Part shown: positions 36,776 through 48,425 of the stretch, piece after piece | How positions within the stretch are numbered: position 1 is the stretch's first letter | Layout of the letters: each line of letters starts with the position of its first letter | Assembly (NCBI RefSeq): GCF_964340395.1 | Contig: NC_135569.1 | Coordinates: 7,987,540 to 8,051,539 of the forward strand | Origin: Glandiceps talaboti | Taxonomy: Eukaryota > Hemichordata > Enteropneusta > Spengelidae | Direction: 5' to 3' | DNA length: 64,000 nucleotides | Program-made: the position numbers and the translations under genes | Notes under the pieces: model-generated | The model's input: the letters and a program-made list of their open reading frames with translations, nothing else | Told to the model about the DNA's origin: nothing | Databases searched by the model: none

Positions 36776-38814
36776 ATGAGTTGTGAGCGACCGGAGCGAG
36801 AAATCTACTTCCCAGATGAAGATCTCAGTCAAGAATTTTCGAGCAGCCAACACGAGTATGAAGTACCAGCGTCGCCGTCAACTGAATCCTCCGCTGATGT
36901 CAATATCAACGGAAACAGTATCTCAGGTACGCATATTGTTGGTAATGACGAAGTTGACGATTGTCCTGATTCAGATGACATCCACGACGAGCTTAGTATC
37001 GATATTGATGTATTTTCGTCACATGCGGCATCACGTCTCACAGAACAATTGTCAAATGAAAGATCAATTAGTGGTGGTGAAAACGAGTCAGATCTAAATT
37101 CCAGTAGTACTAGCGATCGTAAGGAAGTTGAAAACAAAGTCAGAAATGGTTGTTGCAGTGCTAACTGTCTCAAAAACTTTGACGTTGATGAAATAACTGC
37201 TATTAGACTTTCAATACTTGATTGCAACCGTGAAGTCAAAGATGCCATGATAATGGGTAAACTACTTGTCCTTGGGTTTGATCCAAAGTCATGTGATGAC
37301 GACCCAGATGCAGCCAAGAAAAGAATAAGACACAAGTATGCATACGATGACAGGGAAGTTTGTAATGAAGCATTTTTATTTTTACACAACATTACTTTGA
37401 AGTATTTGAAGACCATAAAAGCACATATGAGACAAAATGGTCCAGTCCCACGCATTCATGGAAACACTGGTAAACATCCAAAGCATGCCTTAACATACGA
37501 ACAAGTTAAACACTGTGTTGAATTTATTCTTCGGTATGCTGAAGACCATGGACTTCCACAGCCAGCAGCCCCAAGAGGTACAGATAACAAACCACCAGTG
37601 CATTTACCAGCATCTGAAAATTATAAAACAATGCATGGCCTGTACTGTACAGCTTGTGATGAAGCCCAGCTGAGACCATTTGGATATGACAGCTTTCGAC
37701 TTGTATGGCATCAGATTTGTCCTCATGTGCAATTCGCAAATCCAAAATCTGATGTTTGTCAGAGATGTGAGGACTTTCGAGAAAAAGTGTTCAATGCACG
37801 CACTGAAGAAGAAAAGTTGAATGCATGCTGTGACCTGACAACACACATCAATGAAGCTAAATCAGGCAGAGCATACTATAGAGAATGTATCAATGCAGCT
37901 AAAGAAGAACTGATCGATTATGATTTACCAATTGAGTATGATTTGCCAATTGAACCATGTAGTAATGATTTAATTTCAGTTCATTACACTTTTGATTTTG
38001 CCCAAAATGTCTTTCTCCCTCATAGAGTAAGGCAGGTTGGGCCAATGTTTTTTAAAACACCATTGAAAGTTCAGTTATTTGGCATATGTAGTGAAGGTGT
38101 GCCAAGACAAGTTAATTATCTAATCAGTGAACAGGAAACCATAGGTGAAAAAGTCACGGTCCTAACACTGTTGTATCCTGTCTTAACCATCACTTTGAAC
38201 AGTACAGCTTTGGAGAGCAAAGCTGTTCTATGCATGCTGATAACTGTAGTGGTCAGAACAAAAATAAGACTGTCATTGCATACTTAGCCTGGAGAGTGAT
38301 GACAGGACTTCACAACTCAATTCAATTAAATTTCATGATGAGTGGACACACCAGATGCACTGTTGATGGTTTCTTTGGTCTTATAAAACAGAAATATAGA
38401 AGGTCCAATATTGATACTGTACAGGAGCTAGCTTCCACAGTCAATCAGTCTTGCAGTCCAAACATTGCCCAATTGTTCAAGAACAGTACTACTGGTCATC
38501 CACACTATGAGTGGCGGGATTGGATTACATACCTGCATCGCTTCTTCAAACCTGTTCCTGGGGTAAGGAAATACCACCATTTCCGCTTTACATATGATCA
38601 CCCAGGTAGCGTGTTTGTGCGTGAATCACTCACCTCAACAGAGAAGGAGTTCAAAGTACTTCGACAGCCAGATATTCGGTTCTGCAGACAGGAACTACCA
38701 CCAGTGATCCAACCAGCTGGAATGACACATGAACGTCAAACTTACCTGTACAAAACCATCAGAGAGCATGTTGCGCCAGTAAATAGAGACATAGTGTGCC
38801 CCAGACCAACATAA
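36776..38814 (+). CDS. DUF7869-type transposase-like protein, one frame change
   Basis: The gene starts at ATG 36776, reads 459 codons in one frame to about 38152, then continues one frame back to TAA 38812-38814, about 680 residues in all. Residues 1-120 are acidic and Ser-rich, probably disordered. Zn-type Cys pairs follow: CCSANC (126-131), CTAC (291-294) and CQRC (328-331). The C-terminal half has the conserved signatures of this family: TFDFAQ (D407), HADNCSGQNKN (D489) and GHTRCTVDGFFGLIK (D531), a plausible DDD/E catalytic triad of an RNase H fold. It presumably cuts and rejoins the element ends. Family members are common, unnamed proteins in fish and invertebrates. The frame change lies in the A5 run 38148-38152: a 1-nt deletion, an assembly error or recoding. 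There is no intron. Confidence 0.85.
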
Positions 38815-39940
38815 ACGCTGTCCTATTTTTCCAGACATGATGTCCCTCCATGTAAAAGGAAATGTTAGTATATGTATGTAGTACTGGTGAATTTGAAGCA
38901 TCTCTAGCTAATGTATGAGTATCAATTAATTCATGTTACTCGTATAGTATATCGGATAATTCATGTGTTACTCATAAAGTATATGATAATAATTGTAGTA
39001 TTGAATTGAATCGTGTTGTGAAGTCCAGTCATTGCTCTCCATTTATCCAATGACAGTCTTTGTTTTGGCCATTGCAGTTATCAATATCAGCATGTATACT
39101 GCAGCTTTGGTTCTTCATATAGCTGTACAGTTCAAAATGATGAAGACAGGATACAACAGTAATTTGAAACATTTTAGTCGAATTGAAACTGTTATTTTTT
39201 TTTAATGTGACATTTACAAACAATGGAAACAAGGTAAAACAAGATGGACTTGTGTGAACTTTAATGACAGAAGATATGTACAATATTATACTTCAGTAGT
39301 ACTAGTATATTTGGTTTGTGATTTGCAGGATTAACATACAGTTATTGAATCACATCACTGTGAAGTGTAGAAAGGCAATATGTAACTGTTGACAGGATAT
39401 CTTTGTTAAGCAGCCAGTGTATGTTGGAGTCTTTATTTAACTTGCTTATCTGTGCTTGTTGCCAATATTTATGACTGTGATAATGCAGTCTTACATATTA
39501 AACACTGAATGAACTGTAGTAAAAGCTAGTTGCACTACTTTTTGGCCATTGCTGACAAAATTGAATACAAGAAAGTTTGTGTTGAATTCCATAATTTCAT
39601 AAAACTTAATTGTAATCAAGAATTATAGCTGGAGTATTACATATCATGTTATTTGATATTCATTTTTAGTTATTTTTCCTTCAGTAGACAAGCAGTTCTA
39701 GAAATGCAACTAAATTATACTCGACCAAGTGAATAGGTAGTTTGTTCATTCTCCCAAAGTTAACGGAAGAAATACGTAATGATATCAACAGATAATTTAA
39801 ATTAGAATTTACTAATACTAGCACAACAGACTTTTGCACAACAATTGGACAGTTTTAAAATTATCTATAATGTCAGGTGTTATTTTTAATCCATATTGAT
39901 TAACATTATAGTATATTTGTGATATGATATATTATACAAC

Positions 39941-40450
39941 TTGGTTCCCAAGTTACTATATCAACCTTGATAGTAGATATTGGTTCCCAAGTTACTACAT
40001 CAACCTTGATAGTAGACATTGGTTCTCAAGTTACTACATCAACCTTGATAGTAGACATTGGTTCCCAAATTACTACATCAACCTTGATAGTAGACATTGC
40101 TTCCGAAGTTACTACATCAACCTTGATAGTAGACATTGGTTCCCAAGTTACTACATCAACCTTGATAGTAGACATTGGTTCCCAAGTTACTACATCAACC
40201 TTGATAGTAGACATTGGTTCCCAAATTACTACATCAACCTTGATAGTAGACATTGCTTCCGAAGTTACTACATCAACCTTGATAGTAGACATTGCTTCCC
40301 AAGTTCCTACATCAACCTTGATAGTAGACATTGCTTCCCAAGTTACTACATCAACCTTGATAGTAGACATTGGTTCCCAAGTTACTACATCAACCTTGAT
40401 AGTAGATAATTGTTCCCAAGTTACTACATCAACCTTGATAGTAGACATTA
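39941..40450 (+). repeat. 39-bp minisatellite, 13 copies, inside the transposon
   Basis: The unit is TTCCCAAGTTACTACATCAA followed by CCTTGATAGTAGACATTGG. Since 39 is divisible by three, all frames stay open on both strands, giving long 13-residue repeat translations that are not genes. Variant units form a higher-order pattern with period 4 x 39 = 156 bp. Confidence 0.95.
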
Positions 40451-40806
40451 TATTGTCGGAGTCAAACTGAGACTTTGAGATTATCAACAACAAACATCAG
40501 GGTGTACAATGTACATACTTAGTAGTTTAGTGAAGGAATAAAAAAATATGACTTCTAACTCTGGTGACCATTCTGAATATTTAATAAGATAATGTGACTA
40601 ATATTAGCATATCTTTGAATGTGTGTTTGTCTTAAATAGAAATATACATGGTTATGCTTGATTATATAATATGAATTAAGTTTTATGGTAGTTGCTATTT
40701 TCATTTACCAGTTTCACATTCTTACCCCCCCCCCCCTCGCCAGCCAATGTAGAGAGTTAAAAATTGCATATAGGTATCCAACATCAGCACAAAGTGTAGA
40801 TATTCT

Positions 40807-41160
40807 GTTGTCATGGCAACAAAAAAGTGTTGCTATGGTAACATTAGGTTTATCTTACCTGAAGGCCAGTCATTGATACTATATCTGAATGTTGACGTTT
40901 GATAAGTTTATATCTACAGTAGAAAGTATATAACCTAGTCCAGTGGTTAGAATTAGGTAATATTGCAAAGGACATAACCATGGCAACAAGTCAACTTGTA
41001 ATCATATGTATGTTTGTGAATCACAACATGTCAAATAATAAAGTTAATGTATATATTATTTGAATGTGTTATTGTTTTCAAACTGACTCACCACTACAAT
41101 AGTGTAGTATGGTATTATATCATTGGTAAGAATCCCTAAAAGATTGGTTGCCATGGCAAC
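40807..41160. promoter_or_regulatory. cluster of RFX X-box-like palindromes
   Basis: GTTGTCATGGCAAC (40807-40820), GTTGCTATGGTAAC (40829-40842), ATAACCATGGCAAC (40974-40987) and the perfect GTTGCCATGGCAAC (41147-41160). The X-box consensus bound by RFX factors is GTTNCCATGGNAAC. The cluster lies in the 3' non-coding part of the transposon. Confidence 0.6.
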
Positions 41161-41460
41161 AACCACCTTTTGGTTGTCGTGCCAATACTTCAAACATATG
41201 CTTAGCAACTGTTCTTTGTGTTTCTTGGCTAATTTAATGTACATGCATACACAATTCCAGTCATTCAACATGATACTACTGGTGTTCATTAATGCTATTC
41301 ATATGTGCATATATGCAAATTAACACTAATTCATGCAAATATTCAAATGAGTATATCTCCATAAATTAACCCTGACCTTGGTGTATGGCACCACTCATAT
41401 GAAAGCTGAGATGGTCAAGTATCTAAATCCAGTGAAAACTCAAAATTGAAAATTTGACCC

Positions 41461-41493
41461 TTAAGGTCCCTTTTGTCATCTGACGGCTCATAT
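41461..41493 (-). repeat. right terminal inverted repeat (33 bp)
   Basis: Exact complement of 36081-36113; it reads TTAAGGTCCC...CGGCTCATAT on the plus strand. Confidence 0.93.
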
Positions 41494-42560
41494 ATGTTTC
41501 AAACTTCATAATGTTGTTAAACAGTGATTGATATTACGTCAAGTAAATATAAGCACAAGACTGAAGGAAAATAAATTTACAGACACAATAACAAACCCAT
41601 ATAGGTCTACCTGTATTCAGTGAAATTGAAATTGTGGATGTACTGTCACAAAATATCTTTCTAAAGATCCCCTTTCAACCTTTGATACACAAACCAATGT
41701 AATAAGCTCTGAACTCCGTTTTAATGAAGGTCACTCGTGGGATTAAACGGTAATAACTTGATTTACGTGAAACATAGCTTTTGTTTGCCAATCACAACCT
41801 CTTATCCTTTTATTTCAGCTGAACATGACTACTTATAGTAATCAAATCCAGACTTAATATCAAACTTTTGAAGCATTATTACCCCTTTTCTTGGCTGAAA
41901 AGTGGATTCCTGGACTGTGTTTGATTGCAAGCAGTAATCAATGCAAAATTGAGCAAACTAAAGACTGGAATTTATCGCTAAAAATAGGCATGTTGCTAAG
42001 AATCGAACCTTAATTTACAAAAATCTGTCGCGACATTTTAGGCATTTGACTCTAATTAGAAAAGCCACAAGGTCTTTGTTGAGTCTGTAAGTGATTAAAC
42101 AACATTTATCGTTCGTTATAGGTCGTTGATTATCAACCATCAACCATAAAACATTGCGCCATACAAAACGCATCAGTCTAGATACACTGGACCTGCGAAA
42201 TAATTCACCTTAAATGAATGAATACTCCTGGGCCAGTCAAAGTCCATCAACAAACGTTACAGCACCAACTATTATTGCATTTAATCTCTAATAACTGAAG
42301 ATTGTTGCGATTATTTTTTTATTTGACAAATAAATGTTTACTTTGAATCAGACTTGCTTTAGTTGTTCATCCTCATTTTTGTTGCGCACTCGCTGGCAAA
42401 ATCTTTAACATGTTGAAGGTGGCCACTTATGGAAGAAGAAGAAGATTTTTCACATGAACCTTTATTCACATGTTAAAAATTATTTACGGATTGAATTCTA
42501 TATGTACATATCAATTGAGCGAAATGAACTACAATCGATTCATTGCAAATAGAATAAAAT

Positions 42561-42561
<1 letters not shown>
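41494..42561. other. non-coding stretch
   Basis: AT-rich flank right of the transposon. No supported gene. Confidence 0.45.
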
Positions 42562-42591
<30 letters not shown>

Positions 42592-42703
42592 AAGAAGAAG
42601 AAGAAGAAGAAGAAGAAGAAGAAGAAGAAGAAGAAGAAGAAGAAGAAGAAGAAGAAGAAGAAGAAGAAGAAGAAGAAGAAGAAGAAGAAGAAGAAGAAGA
42701 AGA
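42562..42703. repeat. (AAG)n trinucleotide microsatellite
   Basis: About 47 uninterrupted AAG units. Poly-Arg and poly-Ser frames are artefacts. Confidence 0.97.
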
Positions 42704-43353
42704 ATTACTTTTGTTATATGACAGCGCTTGCGCAGATTGTTTCAAATAACCGCTACTTAAAGTTAGGTAAAGTTTATGTCATGTGATCAAACTGCAGAAG
42801 GTTTATGCTTAGGAATGTGGCATTATTCAAGACTTTGTCTTTGCTGCACTATACATTTACTGATTGATTCGTTACTCTGACAGTGGGATAAAAACGCTGA
42901 GATTTTGATTCGAGCAAATAAACTTTTCGGGTACCATAATTTTTTATGTCAATGCTTCTAACCCAAACTCATTATTTGTTATATTTTCATAAATCCTTAA
43001 GCAATTTTATCCTATCAAGAATTAATTGTACAAATGATACTTGTTATACCTTGCTATATAACATTTCCCCTCAAACAAACATTTACAACGTAGTATAAAT
43101 CAATGTTTGAATTCAAACGTTCCCGAGTTATCATAGTTATGTTCCAACTTATCTATAAATATATTCCAAGCGAGTGCGATTTTGTTTAAAACGAATTAGG
43201 GTGCACTTAATGAATTTAAACTTCTTTGCTCAGTTAAGATTTAAGTTTACTAAGACAGCAAGGTTTTCACAAAATGGGCTGCATGGTCAACTTTATACCC
43301 AGATCTATCATACAGTTGGGCGGCCATCAACCTCGTAACTTGTTTCCCCTTAG

Positions 43354-43471
43354 CAATATTGCATATTCATCCAACTACTGCACGCAGTACAGGACTGTCG
43401 TGATCATGTAAGATAATGCGATTAATTAAATGCTACTGATTTCAAAACGAGTGTATGTAATTACACTGCAG
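43354..43471 (+). ncRNA. candidate non-coding or UTR exon
   Basis: A strong acceptor CTTGTTTCCCCTTAG and a perfect donor ACACTGCAG|GTAAGTA enclose 118 bp that have stops in all three frames. If real it is a UTR or non-coding RNA exon. No other part of the transcript is identified. Confidence 0.28.
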
Positions 43472-43947
43472 GTAAGTAAAGGATAAAACGTCTGTCTGTG
43501 TGTCCAGGCCGAGGATTAAGACTACGCTTATTTTCCTCGTAGTATAAGATCGAACATTGTGTCTGTTCTTGACGCGAATGACTCAATGTGAACCCTGAGA
43601 CAATATCGTACTTTACGTCAAATCCAGCTTATAGAGTCAAAGAATGAATCTTATCTAATATAATATTATACATTATATATTTTTTTCATATAACATTATG
43701 TAATCTGAGTATGACTCTCTTAATCGGTGCCTTAAAGAACAAATGAATAAAGCATGCTACCGTCCGTATTTTACTCATGATTAACTTTCTTTATATCTTA
43801 GAGAAATGTAAAGAAAAGCAAGATGAAAATAAAAATCAAAGATGATCAACCAAGAAACAGCAAATACCATGTGTAAGCATATCATTTGAATTTTAAGTCG
43901 AGGACGCCATTTTGTCATTTTGATATTAATTTTATCTTCTGATGGTT

Positions 43948-44272
43948 TTAAAGTGGCCATATGGATGAGGATTGGTATTTATTTCGGAATTTTAATTCAT
44001 CATGGCTTGCTATTTGAAGGATTAATATTAAACATCATATGCCAAGTCCCTGTGTGTAACTCAATAAATTGCAAATGATTAATAAACGGGGAAAACGTTT
44101 GTTTTTGTACGTACACATTTTTTATAACTTTTATCAATGTATTCAGTCACAAACAAGGACGTAGCATATCTTGCGTTACATTGATTTTTCAAGTAGGAAG
44201 CCATAATAAAACTTTACATAAATCAAAAATCTCCAAAATAAAAACGACATCCTCATACATATGGCCACTTTA
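43948..44272. repeat. palindromic MITE family, copy D (best preserved)
   Basis: The 25-bp termini (TTAAAGTGGCCATATG then GATGAGGAT, and the mirrored ATCCTCATACATATGG then CCACTTTAA) differ at one base. The whole 325-bp element is a long imperfect palindrome around TTTTTGTACGTACACA. No coding capacity. Confidence 0.85.
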
Positions 44273-44694
44273 AGCATGTCTGCTGACAACGATGAGAAAA
44301 TGTGTGTCCATGGCCAGGACACCCACCCACTCAACAATGAAGGAAGAAAAGTTCCAGTTTCTCGAAAATAGGGCTCAATGTAAGTGACGTCAATCGTGAA
44401 ATGACTCCCAAGAACCTAAAGTGTACTAAAATACCTTTATTTCCTGCATTAGCCTTCCCCTTTAAAGCAGTACTAACAACAATTTATTGTCTTTATTTTG
44501 ACATTTACTATGTACTCCATTTTTTAGAATCAACCTGCTGATAAAATCACAATTTATTATATCCTTCCGTAGAGGACCGGGTGCCCACATGTTTTCAAAT
44601 GTTCTGATTTTCTTTATTGCTTTAAAAATGTTTGCAGGAAAATGTGGTCAACGTTTTATTTTTTTATTTTTCCCGGTTACTAGTAGTCTCCCAG

Positions 44695-44865
44695 GACATG
44701 GTTTCAGTGTTCAACCAACTGTTTGCAATCACTCACTCAGGTTGCTATGCCGTACAAAAGAATGCAATTATGTTATTAAAAAAGTATTCTCGAATAATGA
44801 GTGAATATAAAAGATATTCGGGCATGTCTACTTTTGTGCCTGCAAGCATGCCTATATGCTATTAG
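44695..44865 (+). CDS. candidate 3'-terminal exon (56 codons)
   Basis: A long pyrimidine tract (TTTTATTTTTTTATTTTTCC) leads to TAGTCTCCCAG, after which 56 codons are open to TAG. The peptide starts DMVSVFNQLFAITHSGCY and includes a basic stretch (KNAIMLLKKYSRI). AATAAA lies about 230 bp downstream near 45091. The overlapping plus-strand frame is less protein-like. It is phase 0 in. Unrecognised; may be chance. Confidence 0.35.
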   Translation, partial: DMVSVFNQLFAITHSGCYAVQKNAIMLLKKYSRIMSEYKRYSGMSTFVPASMPICY

Positions 44866-47282
44866 TTTGTTAAATGAGTATTTTCCCCTCGAATAGCCTT
44901 GTTATTTTTATATCCATTGCGCTACAAGTGTCGGGTTTACTCGTTAATGTTTCACCATTCTCGGAGTTCATTCGTCATTGTATATGCGTCGTCGTTTGAC
45001 TATGCATGCAGACTATATACAAAATAAGAAGAAGGTTACAATTTCCTTCACACTGCATAATGTAAATAGCTCTGGCGACAGAATACTATCAAATAAACAT
45101 GAAGGCAAATTTGCAGACAATAACAACACATGGAGTTAGCGTTACAAGAGATAATTACTATATAAAGTAGGCCAGGATTAAGTCTGATCCGTGGGCGCAA
45201 GATTAGGATTATACTTATTACCTTACCATTTGATATTTGTCCAAACCTTCCAGTTTTAATTATTTACAGTGAGATGGCACCATTGTTTCGAGGATTAGGT
45301 TTAGGGTGCAGGTCAAAGTGTCTGACATGCATAAAGCTATAGGTCATATAAAACCATAGACCCTATGATAAAACTTTCGAAATATCAAGTTACTCTTCGA
45401 AAGTCCGATTGTGTTTTGGTGGGAGTCACTATGCATATACTTTTTATGTTACAAGTTGAAGACTACTCTGGCAATCGAGGTCTCGGTTTATACTAAGATA
45501 GACACCAACTAAAACTGTTGCTGTGCGGTGTGTTAGATGTAGTAGGTGATAGCGGCGGCTCTGTTGTGCAAACCTAATCACCTTGTAATCAATTGGAAGT
45601 ACCCCAACATTACACAGGAAAATAATTGTCATCAGAAATGATACCCTGCTGTGCAATTAAACCAACATCCGTTCAATAGCTTTTATCAGCATGTCGCAAC
45701 AATGGTTTTAGGTTGTGTCTATCCTTAGTATTTTAAACGGAGACCTAGATATCCAGAGTAGTAATTGTGTTCACTAAATGTCGTCCGCTTTACTTTACTT
45801 TCCTAGCAGAAATAGTTTTTGTTAAGTCAGTGTCCATCTTCTTTTCCTCGAGTAATCCTATGTAATAATGAAAATTCCTAGCTATACAATCTCTTGATAA
45901 ATAAGAAGTGATGAGATTATCGAACCTTTCAAAATTGTGTTTCTCAAGGTATGAGCTACCTAGCTGCTGCAATAGTTATACCTTTGGTTTTGTTTGAAAT
46001 AATATGTAACCCTTTTTCATTATATTTTGTATGTTCAAACATTTTTCTTTTCTATTTTGTTCTGTTGAGGTTTGCGAAAAAACCCAACGTTCCTTACCTA
46101 GACTAAGGCAATCTAAAATCTCCAAGAAATTAGTATTATGGGTTTAATAGCAAATTGCACCTTAAGTCACGAAAATTGGGCATTCCCTAACATTAGTTAT
46201 ACTTATGTATGCCCAATTCACATAAAGAAATACTCAAATATGTTCATAATCTGTTGAAAACTGCAATAAATACTCTCAAATTGTAGAAGATCCGGAACAA
46301 TTCAAAATGGCTGCCATATTTGAATATTACCTGTACTTCGAGCATTCGTACCGTTTTCGCTGCAAAATAACATTTTGGAGATTTATACCTGTAACGGAAT
46401 GATGTATTACAATGACTGACATAGAATATATTCTATTTTCCAAGAGTTAAGGGCTTACTTCAATAAACCAGTATTTTATGTTGGAACTTTACATTATTGG
46501 CTGAATCGGTTCCTACCGGAGGGTCGACAAAGAGCGGAAAATCGCTACAGTTACTGCAATTAACAGGTACCATGCACGGCCTTCCATGGACGCATGGTGA
46601 TTATTAACATTCATGTCACTATATTATCCTTTCAATTTCTACTGTGATGTTCATTCGTCATACCGGTTTGACCTTAACACGCTTCAAATGTAACTATACC
46701 TTAATGGACTAGTCTAAACCCTAAGGGATTCGGTGTAGTTGTAAATGTTCACACCTCTGTGGGAAGTAGTTTACTGAAAATAACACAACTATGAGCACGC
46801 TTCTTACCAAGTCTACGCTTTATTACTAATTTATCGAATTTCCGATGAACTTTGTCAGAAGTAATATTATGATACCGATAATTAAGAGATACAACAACAC
46901 CTCGTAAATTTGGTAGATTCCTTGATGACATCTAAGTGGTGTTGTAAAGTTGTAAAGGTCATACATATCTCCTCCCTTTATCAACATGCTCGTGTCATTG
47001 CCTAGGGTATGATAAGCACTGATTTTACAAGTCGAAAGTAGAGACATGAGGTGTTCTTAAATTCCATGAGCATTACTTGTAAACCTGCTTTCTACTTTCT
47101 CCTAGACCACTTGTAAAATCAGCTCAATATTCGGTACACATTGATTACATGCACTCACGTGTAGTTACATTATTCAAGATCATTTAATGCTCAGTAGAAC
47201 ACCTGCTGGACATATAATTGATACTTAGTCGTATAAATAACCCACAGTAATTCATCTATATTTAAATGACGTGTTTGGAATT
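44866..47282. other. mostly non-coding stretch
   Basis: No supported gene except the microexon candidate at 46331. An AAAATGGCTGCC (YY1-like) motif lies near 46304. Confidence 0.35.
46331..46359 (-). CDS. candidate 29-bp microexon
   Basis: On the minus strand AATGTTATTTTGCAG and AAGTACAG|GTAATATT bound 29 bp with several CpG, open in all frames. As phase 1/0 it could follow the initial exon at 51.4 kb. This is a splice-signal call only. Confidence 0.3.
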
Positions 47283-47285
47283 AAG

Positions 47286-47352
47286 ATCAAGTAAATGTCA
47301 AACCGTTGTAACCAGGATATAATTAAAATCGAGTAAATGTCAAACAGTTGTA
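47286..47352. repeat. 42-bp tandem duplication
   Basis: ATCAAGTAAATGTCAAACCG and ATCGAGTAAATGTCAAACAG, each followed by TTGTAAC, start at 47286 and 47328. Confidence 0.75.
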
Positions 47353-47715
47353 ACAAATAGAGCTCACGATTTAGAAAATAAATCGTAGTCGTTACCCAAA
47401 GCATTCATTTTAAGTAATTGCAAAGAGAGCACATTCGCTGTCTTACAATTAGTTTTATATAAGACTGAACACATTACCATTCATTACTGTTTTTCTAGAC
47501 ATTGGGAAATGCTACTTTAACTGTGCTTAAAGGCAATCGTGACGAAACTTGGGGACCGGTGATTTTTATTAAGTTTTTTTGTTGCTAATGGTGGATTTTT
47601 GGTATCATTTTCCAGCTTAGCATACAATTTGATACAAACTAATGTCAACTACATACATATTGTACATCACACAATCATTTCATTGTCTTACGGACACGCT
47701 ACGCCGATATAGCAG

Positions 47716-47828
47716 ACTTGGACACCACATTAACGTAGAAAAAAGATCCCTGGGACTCTCACTTCCGCCCGCCCTGGGACCGGCGGAAGCCAGAGGATGT
47801 CTGGGTATCCTGGACTACTTATATACAG
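47716..47828 (+). CDS. candidate internal exon A (phase 2/1)
   Basis: This GC-rich stretch stands out in AT-rich DNA and ends at a good donor ATACAG|GTAATG. The open frame includes LGHHINVEKRSLGLSLPP and ends ILDYLYT. The acceptor (ATATAGCAG) is weak and the left edge uncertain. The frame, leaving one base of a codon, matches the frame required by exon B at 49366, which is why I group them. Not recognised. The last residues slightly recall BTB-domain ends, which is not enough to name it. Confidence 0.42.
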
Positions 47829-48264
47829 GTAATGTATGTTCACAATAACAATAATACGTTACAATCAGAAGCTCGTATAAGAATCTAATTCAATGTTTAA
47901 CTACATAAATACTTATAAAGGAGTGATATGTCCAACATTGCATGGGGTCATTTTAGAAACTGTAGAATGGATATTCTGACTTGGCATGGATATGTTTTGT
48001 TATGAGGAAATCCAATGTTGAACTTCAAATATACCTAACCCCAAATAATCAAAAAATTAACCAATACAACTTATACTGTGATTATATTGTTAGTGTTGTA
48101 CTTCATATAAATTGGCAAAATGAGATCAATACATTTATCTTATTGGTGTATTTAAAAGTGTTCTTAATGAACCCAGTAAATAGGTGCTTAGTGTTGTATT
48201 TACATAGTCATATCCTAATAATAACAATACTCTGTCACAACTTAAAGAGTATTTTAATTTGGTA

Positions 48265-48425
48265 CTTGTCCTTCTACTTCATCTAAATGGACGTAATAAA
48301 CCAGTAATGCCTATGTTATATCATTCCACGTCATCTAAATAGACGTAATAAACAAGTAAGGCCTATGTTATACCCGTCCACTTCATCTAAATAGACGTAA
48401 TAAACCAGTAAGGCCTATGTTATAA
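48265..48425. repeat. 52-bp tandem repeat, three copies
   Basis: Units start TCATCTAAATAGACGTAATA and end GTAAGGCCTATGTTAT at 48279, 48331 and 48383. Confidence 0.85.

Larger units (their letters stand above)
36081..41493 (+). mobile_element. 5.4-kb DNA transposon with DUF7869-type gene
   Basis: Two perfect 33-bp inverted repeats, beginning ATATGAGCCGTCAGATGACA at 36081 and mirrored at 41461-41493, bound about 5.4 kb. This interval holds the only long gene of the window, coding on the plus strand from 36776. Because the outermost bases are ATAT, the target duplication cannot be fixed: TA (element starting TGAGCC) or ATAT (element starting GAGCC) both fit. Inside are about 700 bp of 5' sequence, the gene, a 39-bp minisatellite and an X-box-like cluster. 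The identical termini suggest recent mobility. I cannot place it in a named superfamily from memory. Confidence 0.9.

Noticed and set aside
36829-37846. Minus-strand frames of 73-208 codons under the transposase gene
   Set aside because: Shadows of the plus-strand coding sequence; no signatures of their own.
39924-40493. Three overlapping reading frames of 155-167 codons with 13-residue repeats, on both strands
   Set aside because: All arise from a 39-bp tandem repeat whose length is a multiple of three. No start context, domain or splice signal.
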